Origin: JAOADN01 sp046155885
GTDB taxonomy: Bacteria > Pseudomonadota > Alphaproteobacteria > Rhodobacterales > Rhodobacteraceae
Assembly (NCBI GenBank): GCA_046155885.1
Contig: JBJXFU010000046.1
Span: 1 to 33,358, forward strand
Length of the DNA stretch: 33,358 nt
Direction of reading: 5' to 3'
The translations under genes were made by a program, and so were the position numbers. How positions within the stretch are numbered: the stretch's first letter is position 1; every line of letters starts with the position of its first letter. The notes beneath the pieces were generated by a model that had not been told where the DNA came from, ran no database searches, and worked only from the letters and a program-made list of their open reading frames with translations. Shown piece after piece: positions 11,300 through 19,846 of the stretch.

Positions 11300-12619
11300 A
11301 TGGATCGCAGAGGTTTCACCGCCCTGGCGCTCGGTGCGGGGTTCGGACTGACCGGGCTCGCCGGGCGGGCCACGCCGGCGGCCGGCCTTGACGCGCGCGC
11401 GGTGGCGGACAACTGGTACCGCCTCATCCTCGAACTGGTCCGCCACACGCCCACCTATTCCCCCCCCGTCGCCAGCCGCGCCTTCGCCTATCTCGGGGTG
11501 ACGGCCTACGAGGCCATCGCGTCCGGACGGCCGGAGATGGCGCCGCTGGCCGGACAGCTCGCGGGCCTTTCCCCGGCGCCGGTTCGGGAGGCGGGCGCGG
11601 GGCACGACGAAGGCATCGTTCTGCAGGCGGCGCTGAAGGCCTCGGTCGCGGCGTTCTTCGGCAATACCGGCCCGACCGGCCAGCACGCCATCTCCCGGAT
11701 GTCCGAGGTGATGGACGGCAAGGCGGCCGAGGGCGTCGCGCCGGATGTCGCCGCGCGAAGCGCCGCCCACGGTCAGGCGGTCGCGGCGCATGTCCTGGCC
11801 TGGTCGGCGGGCGACGGCGGCGCGACGGTCGGCAACCTCGGTTTCCCGATGACCTGGACGCTGTCCGACGCGCCCGGCGCCTGGAAGCCGACCAGCCTGA
11901 TCCGGCTGCAGCAGGCGCCGCTTCTGCCCCTCTGGGGCGGCAACCGCCCCTTCGCGATGCCCTCGGCCGAAGCCTGCGACCTGCCACTGCCGCCGGCCTA
12001 CAGCGAGGACCCCTCTTCGGCCTTCTACGCCGAAGCGAAGGAGGTTCTCGACGTCAGCCGCGCACTGACCGAGGAACAGAAGGCCATCGCGCGCTTCTGG
12101 TCCGACGATCCGATGCTGTCCTCCACCCCGCCCGGCCACTGGGTCGCGATCACCCGTGGCGCTTTGGCCGGGCGCGGCGCCGGGATCGCAGAAGGCGTCG
12201 AGGTGATGATGCGGGTCAGCGTCGCGGTGGCGGATGCCTTCATCGCCTCCTGGCGCATCAAGTACCGCGACAACCTGCTCCGCCCCGTCACCTATATCCG
12301 CGCGACGATGGACAAGGGCTTCACGCCGCTTCTGAACACCCCGCCCTTCCCGGAATATCCCAGCGGCCACAGCGCCCAGTCCGGGGCGGCGGCGGCGGTG
12401 CTGACGGCGCATTTCGGCGACGGCTTCGCCTTCACCGATGACAGCCATGCCGATGACGGACTGCCGGCGCGGTCGTTCCCTTCCTTCGAGGCGGCGGCCG
12501 GGGAAGCTGCGCTGTCGCGGCTTTACGGCGGCATCCATTTCCGGTCAGGGATCGACCAGGGGCTGGTTCTGGGAAGGTGCGTGGGCGCCCATTCCGTCGC
12601 CCTGAAGACAGAGGCATGA
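11300..12619 (+). CDS. exported vanadium-dependent haloperoxidase / PAP2-family enzyme
   Basis: 439 aa. The three phosphate/vanadate-binding motifs of the vanadium haloperoxidase-acid phosphatase superfamily are present: K-x6-RP (Lys321, Arg328-Pro329), PSGH (354-357, His357), and SR-x5-H (Ser406-Arg407, His413) followed by Asp419. The N-terminus MDRRGFTALALGAGFGLTG is a twin-arginine-type signal, consistent with folding of a metal/oxyanion enzyme before export. Start at 11300 gives this signal and is preceded by GGAG; a longer frame adds 37 unsupported residues. The stop overlaps the start of the next gene (ATGA), so the two exported proteins are translationally coupled. Halogenating activity versus phosphatase activity cannot be decided from sequence. 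Confidence 0.87.
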   Translation: MDRRGFTALALGAGFGLTGLAGRATPAAGLDARAVADNWYRLILELVRHTPTYSPPVASRAFAYLGVTAYEAIASGRPEMAPLAGQLAGLSPAPVREAGAGHDEGIVLQAALKASVAAFFGNTGPTGQHAISRMSEVMDGKAAEGVAPDVAARSAAHGQAVAAHVLAWSAGDGGATVGNLGFPMTWTLSDAPGAWKPTSLIRLQQAPLLPLWGGNRPFAMPSAEACDLPLPPAYSEDPSSAFYAEAKEVLDVSRALTEEQKAIARFWSDDPMLSSTPPGHWVAITRGALAGRGAGIAEGVEVMMRVSVAVADAFIASWRIKYRDNLLRPVTYIRATMDKGFTPLLNTPPFPEYPSGHSAQSGAAAAVLTAHFGDGFAFTDDSHADDGLPARSFPSFEAAAGEAALSRLYGGIHFRSGIDQGLVLGRCVGAHSVALKTEA

Positions 12620-14259
12620 CGATGCGCGCAATCCTGGTTTCCGCCACCCTGTCGGCGCTCGCCGCCACCTCCGGGCTTGCCGACGGCGAGGCTGCCGCCG
12701 ATCCCGTCGCCCCGGCCTTCCGGCAGGAAACCCTGACCTCCGGGATCGACCAGAAATACATGGGCGAGTGGCTCTACATGGTCGGCGGCGGTGTCGCGGT
12801 GTTCGACTGCGACGGCGATGGCAGGGACGAGCTTTACCTGCCGGGGGGCGAGGCGAAAGCCAAGCTCTTCCGCAACGAAAGCGAGATCGGCGGCGTGCTG
12901 AAGTTCCGCCAGGCCGATGCCGGGCTGTCGCTCGAGGCGGTGACGGGGGCCTATCCGCTCGACATCGACGGCGACGGGCTCACCGATCTCGCGGTTCTGC
13001 GGGTGGGCGAGAACGTGCTGATGCGGGGGCTTGGGCAATGCCGCTTCGAACGCGCCAACGAAGCCTGGGGCTTCGATGGCGGCGACGCCTGGCATACCGC
13101 CTTCGCCGCGACATGGGAAAAGGGCGAGGCGTGGCCGACGCTCGCCGTCGGCACCTACATCGACCGGGCGCAGGAAATGTTCCCCTGGGGCAACTGCACC
13201 GACAACTGGCTGATCCGCCCCGCAGGGCGCAGCTTCGCCGCGCCGCTGGCCCTGAAGCCCAGCTTCTGCGCGCTGTCGATGCTGTTCACCGACTGGAACC
13301 GGTCGGGCGCACCCGCCCTGCGCGTCTCGAACGACCGCGAATACTACAAGGGCGGACAGGAGCAGCTCTGGAAGATCGCGCCCGGTCAGGCGCCGGTTGC
13401 CTATACCGAGGCCGAGGGATGGAAGCCGCTGAAAATCTGGGGCATGGGCATCGCGGCCACCGACCTGAACGGCGACGGGTTCCCGGAATACTTCCTGACC
13501 AGCATGGCCGACAACCGGCTGCAGGCGCTGGCCGATCCGGGCAAAGCCGGCGGACCCGCGCCCACCTATGCCGAACAGGCCTGGCCCAGGGGCGTGACCG
13601 CGCACAGGCCGTTCACCGGCGCCGACCAGCGCCCCTCGACCGCCTGGCACACCGAATTCGGCGACGTGAACAATGACGGGCTCGACGATCTGTTCATCGT
13701 CAAGGGGAACGTCGCCAAGATGCCGGATTTCGCCATGGCCGACCCCAACAACCTGCTGGTGCAGAAAGAGGACGGCACCTTCACCGAGATGGCCGACAAG
13801 GCCGGAACGGCAAGCATCCTGGTCGGGCGGGGCGGGGCGCTGGCCGACCTGAACCTCGACGGCCGGCTCGACATGGTGGTGACCAACCGCTGGACCCCGG
13901 CGCAGGTCTGGCGGAACGTGACGCCGGACGCGGGCAACTGGATCGCGCTGCGCCTGCGCAACGACAGCGCGAACCGCGACGCGATCGGCGCCCGGGTCGA
14001 AGTACGCTGCGCCGGACGGACCATCGGGAAGGAGATCACGGTGGGCGGCGGCCATGCGGGGGGCAGGCTGAGCTGGGTCCACTTCGGGCTCGCGGCTGAG
14101 CCCGGGGGCGAACCCGGGGGCGAACCCGGGGCCGAGGTCCGGGTGGTCTGGCCGGACGGGACGGACGGCGGCTGGCAGAAGGTGGCGGCCGGGGGCTTCT
14201 ACATTCTTGCGAAGGGCGCTCCCCCGGCGGCATGGACCCCGGGAATCGCCCTGCCCTGA
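12616..14259 (+). CDS. secreted FG-GAP/VCBS repeat protein with ASPIC/UnbV domain (CRTAC1-like)
   Basis: 547 aa with a Sec signal peptide (MRAILVSATLSALAATSGLA). Beta-propeller-type FG-GAP repeats carry Ca-binding D-x-(D/N)-x-D-G loops: FDCDGDGRDE, LDIDGDGLTD, TDLNGDGFPE, GDVNNDGLDD and ADLNLDGRLD. The C-terminal 100 or so residues match ASPIC/UnbV (NWIALRLRN, then GARVEV, GGGHAGG, VVWPDG). Function of this family is unknown; extracellular calcium-dependent binding is likely. ATG at 12616 overlaps the preceding stop (ATGA), and ATG at 12622 is an alternative start. The tight pairing with the haloperoxidase-like gene suggests a shared extracytoplasmic role. A near-perfect 12-bp tandem repeat near the end encodes PGGEPGGEPGAE. 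Confidence 0.85.
   Translation: MTMRAILVSATLSALAATSGLADGEAAADPVAPAFRQETLTSGIDQKYMGEWLYMVGGGVAVFDCDGDGRDELYLPGGEAKAKLFRNESEIGGVLKFRQADAGLSLEAVTGAYPLDIDGDGLTDLAVLRVGENVLMRGLGQCRFERANEAWGFDGGDAWHTAFAATWEKGEAWPTLAVGTYIDRAQEMFPWGNCTDNWLIRPAGRSFAAPLALKPSFCALSMLFTDWNRSGAPALRVSNDREYYKGGQEQLWKIAPGQAPVAYTEAEGWKPLKIWGMGIAATDLNGDGFPEYFLTSMADNRLQALADPGKAGGPAPTYAEQAWPRGVTAHRPFTGADQRPSTAWHTEFGDVNNDGLDDLFIVKGNVAKMPDFAMADPNNLLVQKEDGTFTEMADKAGTASILVGRGGALADLNLDGRLDMVVTNRWTPAQVWRNVTPDAGNWIALRLRNDSANRDAIGARVEVRCAGRTIGKEITVGGGHAGGRLSWVHFGLAAEPGGEPGGEPGAEVRVVWPDGTDGGWQKVAAGGFYILAKGAPPAAWTPGIALP
14101..14136 (+). repeat. 12-bp tandem repeat, about three units
   Basis: CCCGGGGGCGAA occurs twice in tandem (14101-14112, 14113-14124) followed by a diverged third unit CCCGGGGCCGAG (14125-14136), within the UnbV-domain coding region. 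In frame it encodes PGGE repeats, so unit-number changes would not shift the frame. Confidence 0.85.
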
Positions 14260-14289
14260 GGCTTGCCGGCACGCCCTATCCGGCAAGCC
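14260..14289. terminator. bidirectional hairpin between convergent genes
   Basis: GGCTTGCCGG (14260-14269) and CCGGCAAGCC (14280-14289) form a perfect 10-bp stem with a 10-nt loop. It lies immediately after the FG-GAP gene stop and overlaps the last codons of the convergent cyclase gene. No strong U-tract follows on either strand. The position makes a shared transcription barrier likely. Confidence 0.6.
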
Positions 14290-16033
14290 CCGCCCGCCGC
14301 AGCCCTTCCCGCAGGTGGTCGAGATCGGCCGCGTTGGCATAGTGCGTGGTCGCCAGGAACGCCCGCTCGCCAAAGTCCGGGTTCAGTTCCCTAGCCCGCG
14401 CCGCATGTGCCTTCGCCGCCGTTCCGTCGCCGAGCCAACTGTAACATGCCGCCAGATACACGTGCTGCCCGCAATCCAGCGCGGGCTGTTGCATGAAGGC
14501 CGAAACCGCCTCGGCGTAGTTCCTGCCGGTGAAATGGGCCTTGCCGAGGTGGCTCCAGAACCGGGCGGGATGGTGCGGATTGATCCGCATCGCCTTCCGG
14601 ATCCATTCCACGCCTTCGCCGGCATTGCCAAGCCAGGTATGAAGCTCGCCCATCTGGACGACCGCGAGGTCGTAGTTCGGATTGAGCCGGACGGCCCGGT
14701 CCTGGTGGTACCTGGCGCGCGAGAGATTATTGCGGATGATGTTCACGGCCGCGAGGATGCGGTGCACGTCGGCGTCGTTCTCGTCGAGCGCAAGCGCGCG
14801 TTCGCCATCCGCCTTGACGCGCCGGAGCGCATCTTCGGGATCGTCCGCCCAGCCGTACCCCCATTGCTGGCCAAGGATGCAGGCGCGCCACGCGTAGGCA
14901 TGGGCATAGTCGGGGTCGAGCGCGATCGCCCGCTCGATCATCGCCAGCGCCTCGGCGTTGTCGGACCGGTTGCTCCGGTGATGCAGGACCTTGGCCACCA
15001 GCACCAGTTCGTAGGCCACCATGCTCGAGGGCGCCTTGCGCTTGAGCGACGTCTGCTGCGCGGCTTCGAGCCGCCCGGGAAGGGTGGCGACGATGGATGC
15101 GGTCACTTCGTCCTGAATCTCGAAGATATCGTCCAGTTTGCGGTCGTACTTCTCGGCCCAGATGTGGCTGCCGTTCGACGCGTCGACCAGCTGCACGGTG
15201 ATCCTGATCCGGTCGCCCGCCCGCCGGACGCTGCCTTCCACCACGAACTGCGCGCCGAGCTTGCGGCCGATTTCGCCCACATCGACGGCCTTGCCCTTGT
15301 AGACGAAAGTGGAATTGCGGGCGATGACGAGAAGCTCGTGGCGGCGGGCCAGTTCGGTCAGGAGGTCCTCGGTCAGGCCGTCGACGAAGAACTCCTGTTC
15401 GGGGTCGCCGCTGAGGTTGTCGAAAGGCAGCACCGCGACCGCCGGTTTCGACTGCGACGCGGCGACCAATGTCGCGGCCCGCGCCGCCTCGCCGCGGCCT
15501 TCCGCCTCGACCGCAATGACGCGATAGACCCGGACCGGGCGCACGATGTTCTTCAGGGATTTCTCGCCCAGGTCCTCGAAGGCGGCCTCGACGCGCTCGG
15601 CGACCTGTTCATGGACCGCGGCCGACACGCAGATGCCGCCCGGCTCGGCAAGCTGTTCCAGGCGCGCGGCGATGTTCACCCCGTCGCCGAAAATGTCGTT
15701 GTCCTGAAAGATGATGTCGCCGAGGTTGATGCCCATCCGGAAGCGGATGCGCTGGTCTTCGGGCACGTCGCTGTTGCGCCGAGCCATTCTTTCCTGCACC
15801 TCGACCGCAGTGCGCACGGCGTTCGCGACACTGGGGAACTCGACCAGCATCCCGTCGCCGGTCGTCTTCATGATCGTCCCGCCGTTCTTCGCGATCACCG
15901 GGTCGATCAGCTCGGCCCGGTGCGTCTTCAGCCGCGCCAGGGTGCCCACCTCGTCGACGCCCATCAGGCGGCTATAGCCGACCATGTCCGCCGCCAGTAC
16001 CGCGGCCAGCCGATGCTTCGAAGCTGTGTCCAT
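14276..16033 (-). CDS. class III adenylate/guanylate cyclase with TolB-like and TPR regions
   Basis: 585 aa. The N-terminal class III cyclase domain (about 8-165) has metal-binding Asp16 (LAADMVGYS) and Asp60 (KTTGDGM) and the transition-state pair Asn120/Arg124 (GDGVNIAAR), so it should be catalytically active. A TolB-like segment follows (about 198-330, starting AVAVLPFDNLSGD), then several TPR-like helical repeats to the C-terminus (about 345-570). No membrane span is evident, so the enzyme is probably cytoplasmic. This architecture is common in alphaproteobacteria, usually in multiple copies, with cAMP as the likely product. Start ATG is at 16033. It is transcribed alone, convergent with the FG-GAP gene. 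Confidence 0.87.
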   Translation of the reverse strand: MDTASKHRLAAVLAADMVGYSRLMGVDEVGTLARLKTHRAELIDPVIAKNGGTIMKTTGDGMLVEFPSVANAVRTAVEVQERMARRNSDVPEDQRIRFRMGINLGDIIFQDNDIFGDGVNIAARLEQLAEPGGICVSAAVHEQVAERVEAAFEDLGEKSLKNIVRPVRVYRVIAVEAEGRGEAARAATLVAASQSKPAVAVLPFDNLSGDPEQEFFVDGLTEDLLTELARRHELLVIARNSTFVYKGKAVDVGEIGRKLGAQFVVEGSVRRAGDRIRITVQLVDASNGSHIWAEKYDRKLDDIFEIQDEVTASIVATLPGRLEAAQQTSLKRKAPSSMVAYELVLVAKVLHHRSNRSDNAEALAMIERAIALDPDYAHAYAWRACILGQQWGYGWADDPEDALRRVKADGERALALDENDADVHRILAAVNIIRNNLSRARYHQDRAVRLNPNYDLAVVQMGELHTWLGNAGEGVEWIRKAMRINPHHPARFWSHLGKAHFTGRNYAEAVSAFMQQPALDCGQHVYLAACYSWLGDGTAAKAHAARARELNPDFGERAFLATTHYANAADLDHLREGLRRAGLAG

Positions 16034-16212
16034 TCCGCATACTAGTCATTCAAGATGCGTGGACTCCATATCAATTTTCTGCGGTGCCGGTGGCGGCCTT
16101 CGCCGGTGCCGGTGACGGCCGGAGCGCCCCGGCCGGTCCCGCCAGGGCGCCGCGTCGTCTGCCCGGGCGGCCGGAACCGTGGCAAAGGTGCCGCAGCCCG
16201 GCCCCCATTCGC

Positions 16213-16443
16213 CTACCGCCGGAGTCGGGCCTGCTCGCGAAGCGCGGCTTCGATCGAGCCGCGCTTGAGCCCGATGTCGCGGAGGATCGCGTCATCGAGT
16301 CCGTCGCGCGCGCGGGCGGTGAGCCGCAGCTCGCGAACGACGCGGCGGCGCGCCAGCCAGCGGGAGATGGCCGCCGCGAGCCTGAACGGGCCGAGCGGCG
16401 GCAGGGCGACGGTCAGCCCGGTTTCGGCTATCTGGGTCTTCAT
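16213..16443 (-). CDS. DUF1127 small protein
   Basis: 76 aa, basic. The C-terminal half carries the DUF1127 (YjiS-like) pattern LDDAILRDIGLKRGSIEAAL, here at about 49-68, preceded by an amphipathic arginine-rich helix (ISRWLARRRVVRELR). DUF1127 proteins are known in alphaproteobacteria as small factors in phosphate/carbon metabolism and RNA turnover; this copy's role is unknown. ATG at 16443 is preferred, with GTG three codons upstream (16452) as alternative; neither has a strong ribosome site. It lies between the cyclase gene (same strand) and the divergent LysR regulator. Confidence 0.8.
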   Translation of the reverse strand: MKTQIAETGLTVALPPLGPFRLAAAISRWLARRRVVRELRLTARARDGLDDAILRDIGLKRGSIEAALREQARLRR

Positions 16444-16932
16444 GATAATCACCAGTCTGTGTGGAGAAATTGGTCATGCGCCGGGTGTTCTTCCGACCCG
16501 GCACCATGCGGGCCTTCGGTTTCGATCTATCGCATGGCTTCTCCTCATGGATTTGGTCCGGCCGAAAATCCGGCGCGAACACTGTCTTCCCGCTTCCGCC
16601 CGTTTCGCTCGCGCCGACCGGCCTTTCGCCGCCGCCGCGGGCCTGCGAGGGCGAATGGTCGGTTTTCGGCCGCCGGATCGTGCCGGCGGCCGCCAGGGCC
16701 CTGGCGATACGGAAATTTCCTTTTCAATCAGCGATCCGGCTGTATCCTTGGCATACTCCGCATACCCCGGGCGCCACCACGATCCCTTGCCGCCTGCCCC
16801 CTTGACCGACCGACCGGCCCCGGCTTCGGGCCCGACAGGCGTGGCGACGGGGTCCCGCCACGACGGCGATCTAGCGTGGACCGCTGTTTGAGTGCCAACG
16901 AATTATTCGGATGCACTCCATAAGGATCGCTA
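16444..16932. promoter_or_regulatory. divergent spacer between DUF1127 gene and LysR regulator
   Basis: No convincing gene in 489 bp. Next to the LysR start there is TTAT-N13-ATAA (16903-16906/16920-16923), an imperfect LysR-type box that would suit autoregulation, then the AAGGAT ribosome site. On the minus strand a strong ribosome-site sequence GAGGAGAAG precedes a three-codon ORF, ATG-CGA-TAG (16535-16527), about 90 nt before the DUF1127 start. The 16560-16870 part is GC-rich and featureless to my reading. Confidence 0.4.
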
Positions 16933-17850
16933 ATGGATATCGACCTCTACCGTACCTTTCTCGCCATCGCCGACAGCGGCAGCTTCACCGGCGCCGCGCG
17001 CCAGGTCGGCCGCACCCAGTCTGCAGTCAGCCAGCAGGTCCGGCGGCTGGAAGAGGCGCTGGGCAAGCCGCTTTTCGAACGCTCGGCCAGCCCGGTGAGC
17101 CTGACGGAATACGGCAAGTCGCTCATCGGGCCAGCGCGGCGCACCGTCGAGACGCATGGCGAAGCCATGGCCTCGTTCCGAAGGACCGGGTTCGGGGGCA
17201 CCGTCGTCGTCGGTGTCGCCGACGCCTACGTGAACCGCATCCTCGGTGACGTCTCGCGCGAGTTCGTGGCGCTCTACCCCAACGGCACGATCCGCGTGGG
17301 GATCGACGATTCGCTCGGCCTGTCGCGGCGGATCTCCGACGGCTCGGTCGATCTGGCCTTCGTCACCGAAGGCAACTGCCCGACGCGTGGCCCGGTGTCG
17401 TTCCGCGACCGGCTCGTTGTGGTGAGGCCGGCCGCAGTGGACCTTTCGCGGGCCGACCCGCTTCCGGTCGCGGTCTTCGACGAACGGAACCAGGACGAGA
17501 TTCCGCTGGTCGCCGAACTTGACCGCGCCGGCCGCCGGTACCGTCCGGTTTTCGCCTGCCGCAGCGTGCATGCCCAGCATATGGCGGTGACGGCCGGCCT
17601 TTGCGTCGCCGTCCTGGTCGAGGGCAGCATGGTTCCGGGCGAGCGCGCCTATCTGGAAGGCGACGGCTTTCCGGTACTGAAACATCTCAGCATCCGGCTG
17701 GAGCGGGCCCATGCGAAACGTTCGCCCGTCATCGACCGGCTTTCAGAACGGTACCTCGCGTTCTTCGGGGCCGACGAAAGGGCCCGTGTCGCGGCGCCCG
17801 GCGTCGCGGCGGAGCATGGCGGCTTGCCCGGGCCGGACGTTCCATCGTAG
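16933..17850 (+). CDS. LysR-family transcriptional regulator
   Basis: 305 aa, normal family length. The N-terminal winged helix-turn-helix covers about 3-60 (FLAIADSGSFTGAARQVG, then TQSAVSQQVRRLEE, then LFERS). The periplasmic-binding-protein-like effector domain covers about 90-290. Start ATG at 16933 is preceded by TAAGGAT. It is followed 44 bp downstream on the same strand by two ABC permease genes, which it may control; LysR regulators more often sit divergent from their targets. The effector is not predictable. The permeases are GlpPQ paralogs, so a small polyol or related compound is a reasonable guess. Confidence 0.88.
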   Translation: MDIDLYRTFLAIADSGSFTGAARQVGRTQSAVSQQVRRLEEALGKPLFERSASPVSLTEYGKSLIGPARRTVETHGEAMASFRRTGFGGTVVVGVADAYVNRILGDVSREFVALYPNGTIRVGIDDSLGLSRRISDGSVDLAFVTEGNCPTRGPVSFRDRLVVVRPAAVDLSRADPLPVAVFDERNQDEIPLVAELDRAGRRYRPVFACRSVHAQHMAVTAGLCVAVLVEGSMVPGERAYLEGDGFPVLKHLSIRLERAHAKRSPVIDRLSERYLAFFGADERARVAAPGVAAEHGGLPGPDVPS

Positions 17851-17894
17851 CACAACAGCCGCGCGGTCCGGTGCCGCGTGCCCGAGGGTGGGTC

Positions 17895-18764
17895 ATGACC
17901 GCGGCTCGATCGACGACCGCAGCCCTTTTCCTGCTTCTGCCCGCTCTGGCGGTCATGTTCGTTACGGGCGTCGTTCCGCTCGGGTTTGTGTTCTTCTATT
18001 CGGTCCACGACACTTTCGCGGGCAACAGTTTCGTCTGGGTCGGTACGGACCGGTTCCAAGATGTTCTGATCAACCCGGAGTTTCACGGCGCGCTGGGGCG
18101 CAGCCTCGCCTTCTCGGCGCTGGCTCTGCTGATCGAAATCCCGCTCGGCCTCTGGATCGCGCTGCGGATGCCACCCGACGGGCGTATCGCTTCGGTCCTG
18201 CTCGTCGTCATGACGGTGCCGCTTCTTGCCCCCTCGATCGTGGTGGGGCACCTGTGGCGCGCGCTGTCCATGCCGGGTTCCGGGCTTCTGGCCATTTCGC
18301 TGAATGGCCTGGGGCTTCCCTTCGACATGAACGGCACCGTCAGCGCCTGGGCAGCGATGATCCTGATGGATGTCTGGCACTGGACCGGCCTTGTCGTACT
18401 GCTCTGCACGGCCGGGCTGCGCGCGATTCCCACGGACTACTATCGGGCGGCCGCGATCGACGGGGCCGGCGGCTGGGCTGTCTTCCGCCACATCCAGCTG
18501 CCGAAGCTGCGCGCCGTTCTGCTGATCGCGCTCGTGCTGCGGTTCATGGACAGCCTCATCATCTATACCGAAGCCTATGCGCTGACCGGCGGCGGGCCGG
18601 GCCAGGCGACCGAGTTCCTGTCGCTCCGGCTGGTCCAGGTGTCGCTGGTCGAATTCGACCTGGGCGAGGGCGCGGCGATGGCGGTGATCTACTTCCTGAT
18701 CGTGCTCACGGTGTCCTGGGCCTTCTTCCGCCTCGCGATGCCGGGGAAAGAGGACCGGGCATGA
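17895..18764 (+). CDS. orphan ABC permease, GlpP paralog
   Basis: Inner-membrane permease of 289 aa with about six helices. The EAA-type coupling loop YYRAAAIDGAGGWAVFRHI is intact, so it should still engage an ATPase. Segment-by-segment similarity to GlpP at 5283-6143 is obvious by eye (LLIEIPLG, MILMDVWHWTGLVVLL, LRFMDS, IIYTEA, LTGGGPG). Start ATG at 17895 follows GAGGGTGGG; the frame is open upstream inside the LysR gene but out of register with it. ATGA overlap with the next permease shows a coupled pair. There is no substrate-binding protein or ATPase adjacent. It may borrow GlpST or partners encoded elsewhere. Confidence 0.85.
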   Translation: MTAARSTTAALFLLLPALAVMFVTGVVPLGFVFFYSVHDTFAGNSFVWVGTDRFQDVLINPEFHGALGRSLAFSALALLIEIPLGLWIALRMPPDGRIASVLLVVMTVPLLAPSIVVGHLWRALSMPGSGLLAISLNGLGLPFDMNGTVSAWAAMILMDVWHWTGLVVLLCTAGLRAIPTDYYRAAAIDGAGGWAVFRHIQLPKLRAVLLIALVLRFMDSLIIYTEAYALTGGGPGQATEFLSLRLVQVSLVEFDLGEGAAMAVIYFLIVLTVSWAFFRLAMPGKEDRA

Positions 18765-19564
18765 GGCCGCGCCGATCCGCCGTTCCGTTGGTCTATGCCG
18801 CCTTCGTCGTGATCCCGCTTTTCTGGATGGCGGTGCTGAGCGTCCGTCCCTCCGGAACCGGGATGACAAGTTTCTCAGGCTATGCCCTTGCGCTGACAAG
18901 CGCCAACTACGCCTACATCTTATCCGAGCCGGACTGGATCCGGGGCTACTTGAACGCGCTGATCTATGTCCTGATGAACGTGGCGATCACGGTCCTGGTG
19001 GCTGTTCCCGCCGCCTTTGCCTTCAGCCGGTACCGTTTCCCCGGATCGCGGGCGCTGTTCTTCGGGCTGCTGGTCTTCAGGATGATGGCGCCGGCGATCC
19101 TGCTGGTGCCGCTGACCCAGATTTTCGCCGATCTCGGGCTGACCGACACCCATTTCGGGGTCGCGCTTGCGCATTGCTTCTTCAATGTGCCGATCGCGAT
19201 CTGGATCCTCGAAGGCTTCATCTCGGCGATCCCGCGCGAGGTGGACGAGACGGCGCGCATCGACGGCATGGGCTTTCCCGCCTTCTTCGGCCGTGTCCTT
19301 TTGCCGCTGATCGCCCCCGGGATCGCGGTCACGGCCTTCTTCTGCTTCATGTTCTCCTGGGTCGAAACGCTGATCGCCAACGGACTGACCGTCGTGGACG
19401 CCAAGCCGATCAACGGCATCCTGTCCCGGATATCGAGCCCGGTGGCCGCCGAAATGCCACTTCTGGCGGCGGCGGGCACATCGGGGCTGATCCCCGGGGT
19501 GCTTTTGGTGGTGTTCATGCGCCGCCACCTGGCACGGGGCTTCTCGATGGGCCGGGTGGTCTGA
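18761..19564 (+). CDS. orphan ABC permease, GlpQ paralog
   Basis: Inner-membrane permease of 267 aa. The coupling loop IPREVDETARIDGMGFPAFF is intact. It shares with GlpQ at 4473-5273 the AFSRYRF, VALAHC, WILEGF, GIAVTAFF, FMFSWVE and AKPI segments and the same ending (RHLARGFSMGRVV against NYIAKGFALGRV). Its start overlaps the previous gene's stop (ATGA at 18761-18764). It is followed by a terminator-like hairpin, so the transcription unit appears to end here without ATPase or binding-protein genes. Confidence 0.85.
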   Translation: MRPRRSAVPLVYAAFVVIPLFWMAVLSVRPSGTGMTSFSGYALALTSANYAYILSEPDWIRGYLNALIYVLMNVAITVLVAVPAAFAFSRYRFPGSRALFFGLLVFRMMAPAILLVPLTQIFADLGLTDTHFGVALAHCFFNVPIAIWILEGFISAIPREVDETARIDGMGFPAFFGRVLLPLIAPGIAVTAFFCFMFSWVETLIANGLTVVDAKPINGILSRISSPVAAEMPLLAAAGTSGLIPGVLLVVFMRRHLARGFSMGRVV

Positions 19565-19656
19565 AGGTCCTGAACCGCACGGCGGGCGGGACGCGGGCGA
19601 AGCGGAGTTTCCCGGCGCCGCGCCAAGCATCGGTTTGGGTTGGATTGTTTCGGCAG

Positions 19657-19705
19657 CGGGCCCCCGGCACCTGTACTTTTCGACAGGGGCCCGGGTTTCT
19701 TCTTT
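19657..19705 (+). terminator. terminator-like hairpin after permease pair
   Basis: CGGGCC (19657-19662) and CCTGT (19670-19674) pair with ACAGG (19683-19687) and GGCCCG (19688-19693). This makes an 11-bp stem with a 7-nt bulge on one side and an 8-nt loop, followed by a pyrimidine tract TTTCTTCTTTCC. It is about 90 bp after the last permease gene and reads as an intrinsic terminator on the plus strand. Confidence 0.55.
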
Positions 19706-19846
19706 CCAACCGTCTCCGGCCGGCGCATTCCCATTGTCAGAGGGCAGGAAGCGCGGCGGTCCTGCCTGTCCGGTGTGAAGTGGTGATTGGGGCGATTTTG
19801 CCCCGTGAAGTGCAGCGATAGTTGCCTGTTTTGGGGGCTGGGTGTG

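Noticed and set aside
14207..16045. 612-codon plus-strand open frame opposite the cyclase gene
   Set aside because: It is antisense to a gene with intact cyclase, TolB-like and TPR regions; no own motifs or start context.
17851..17894. Possible deletion scar between LysR and the orphan permeases, as in the polyol operon
   Set aside because: LysR has normal length and the permease has a clean ribosome site and complete N-terminus; no foreign gene fragment is visible in the 44-bp gap.
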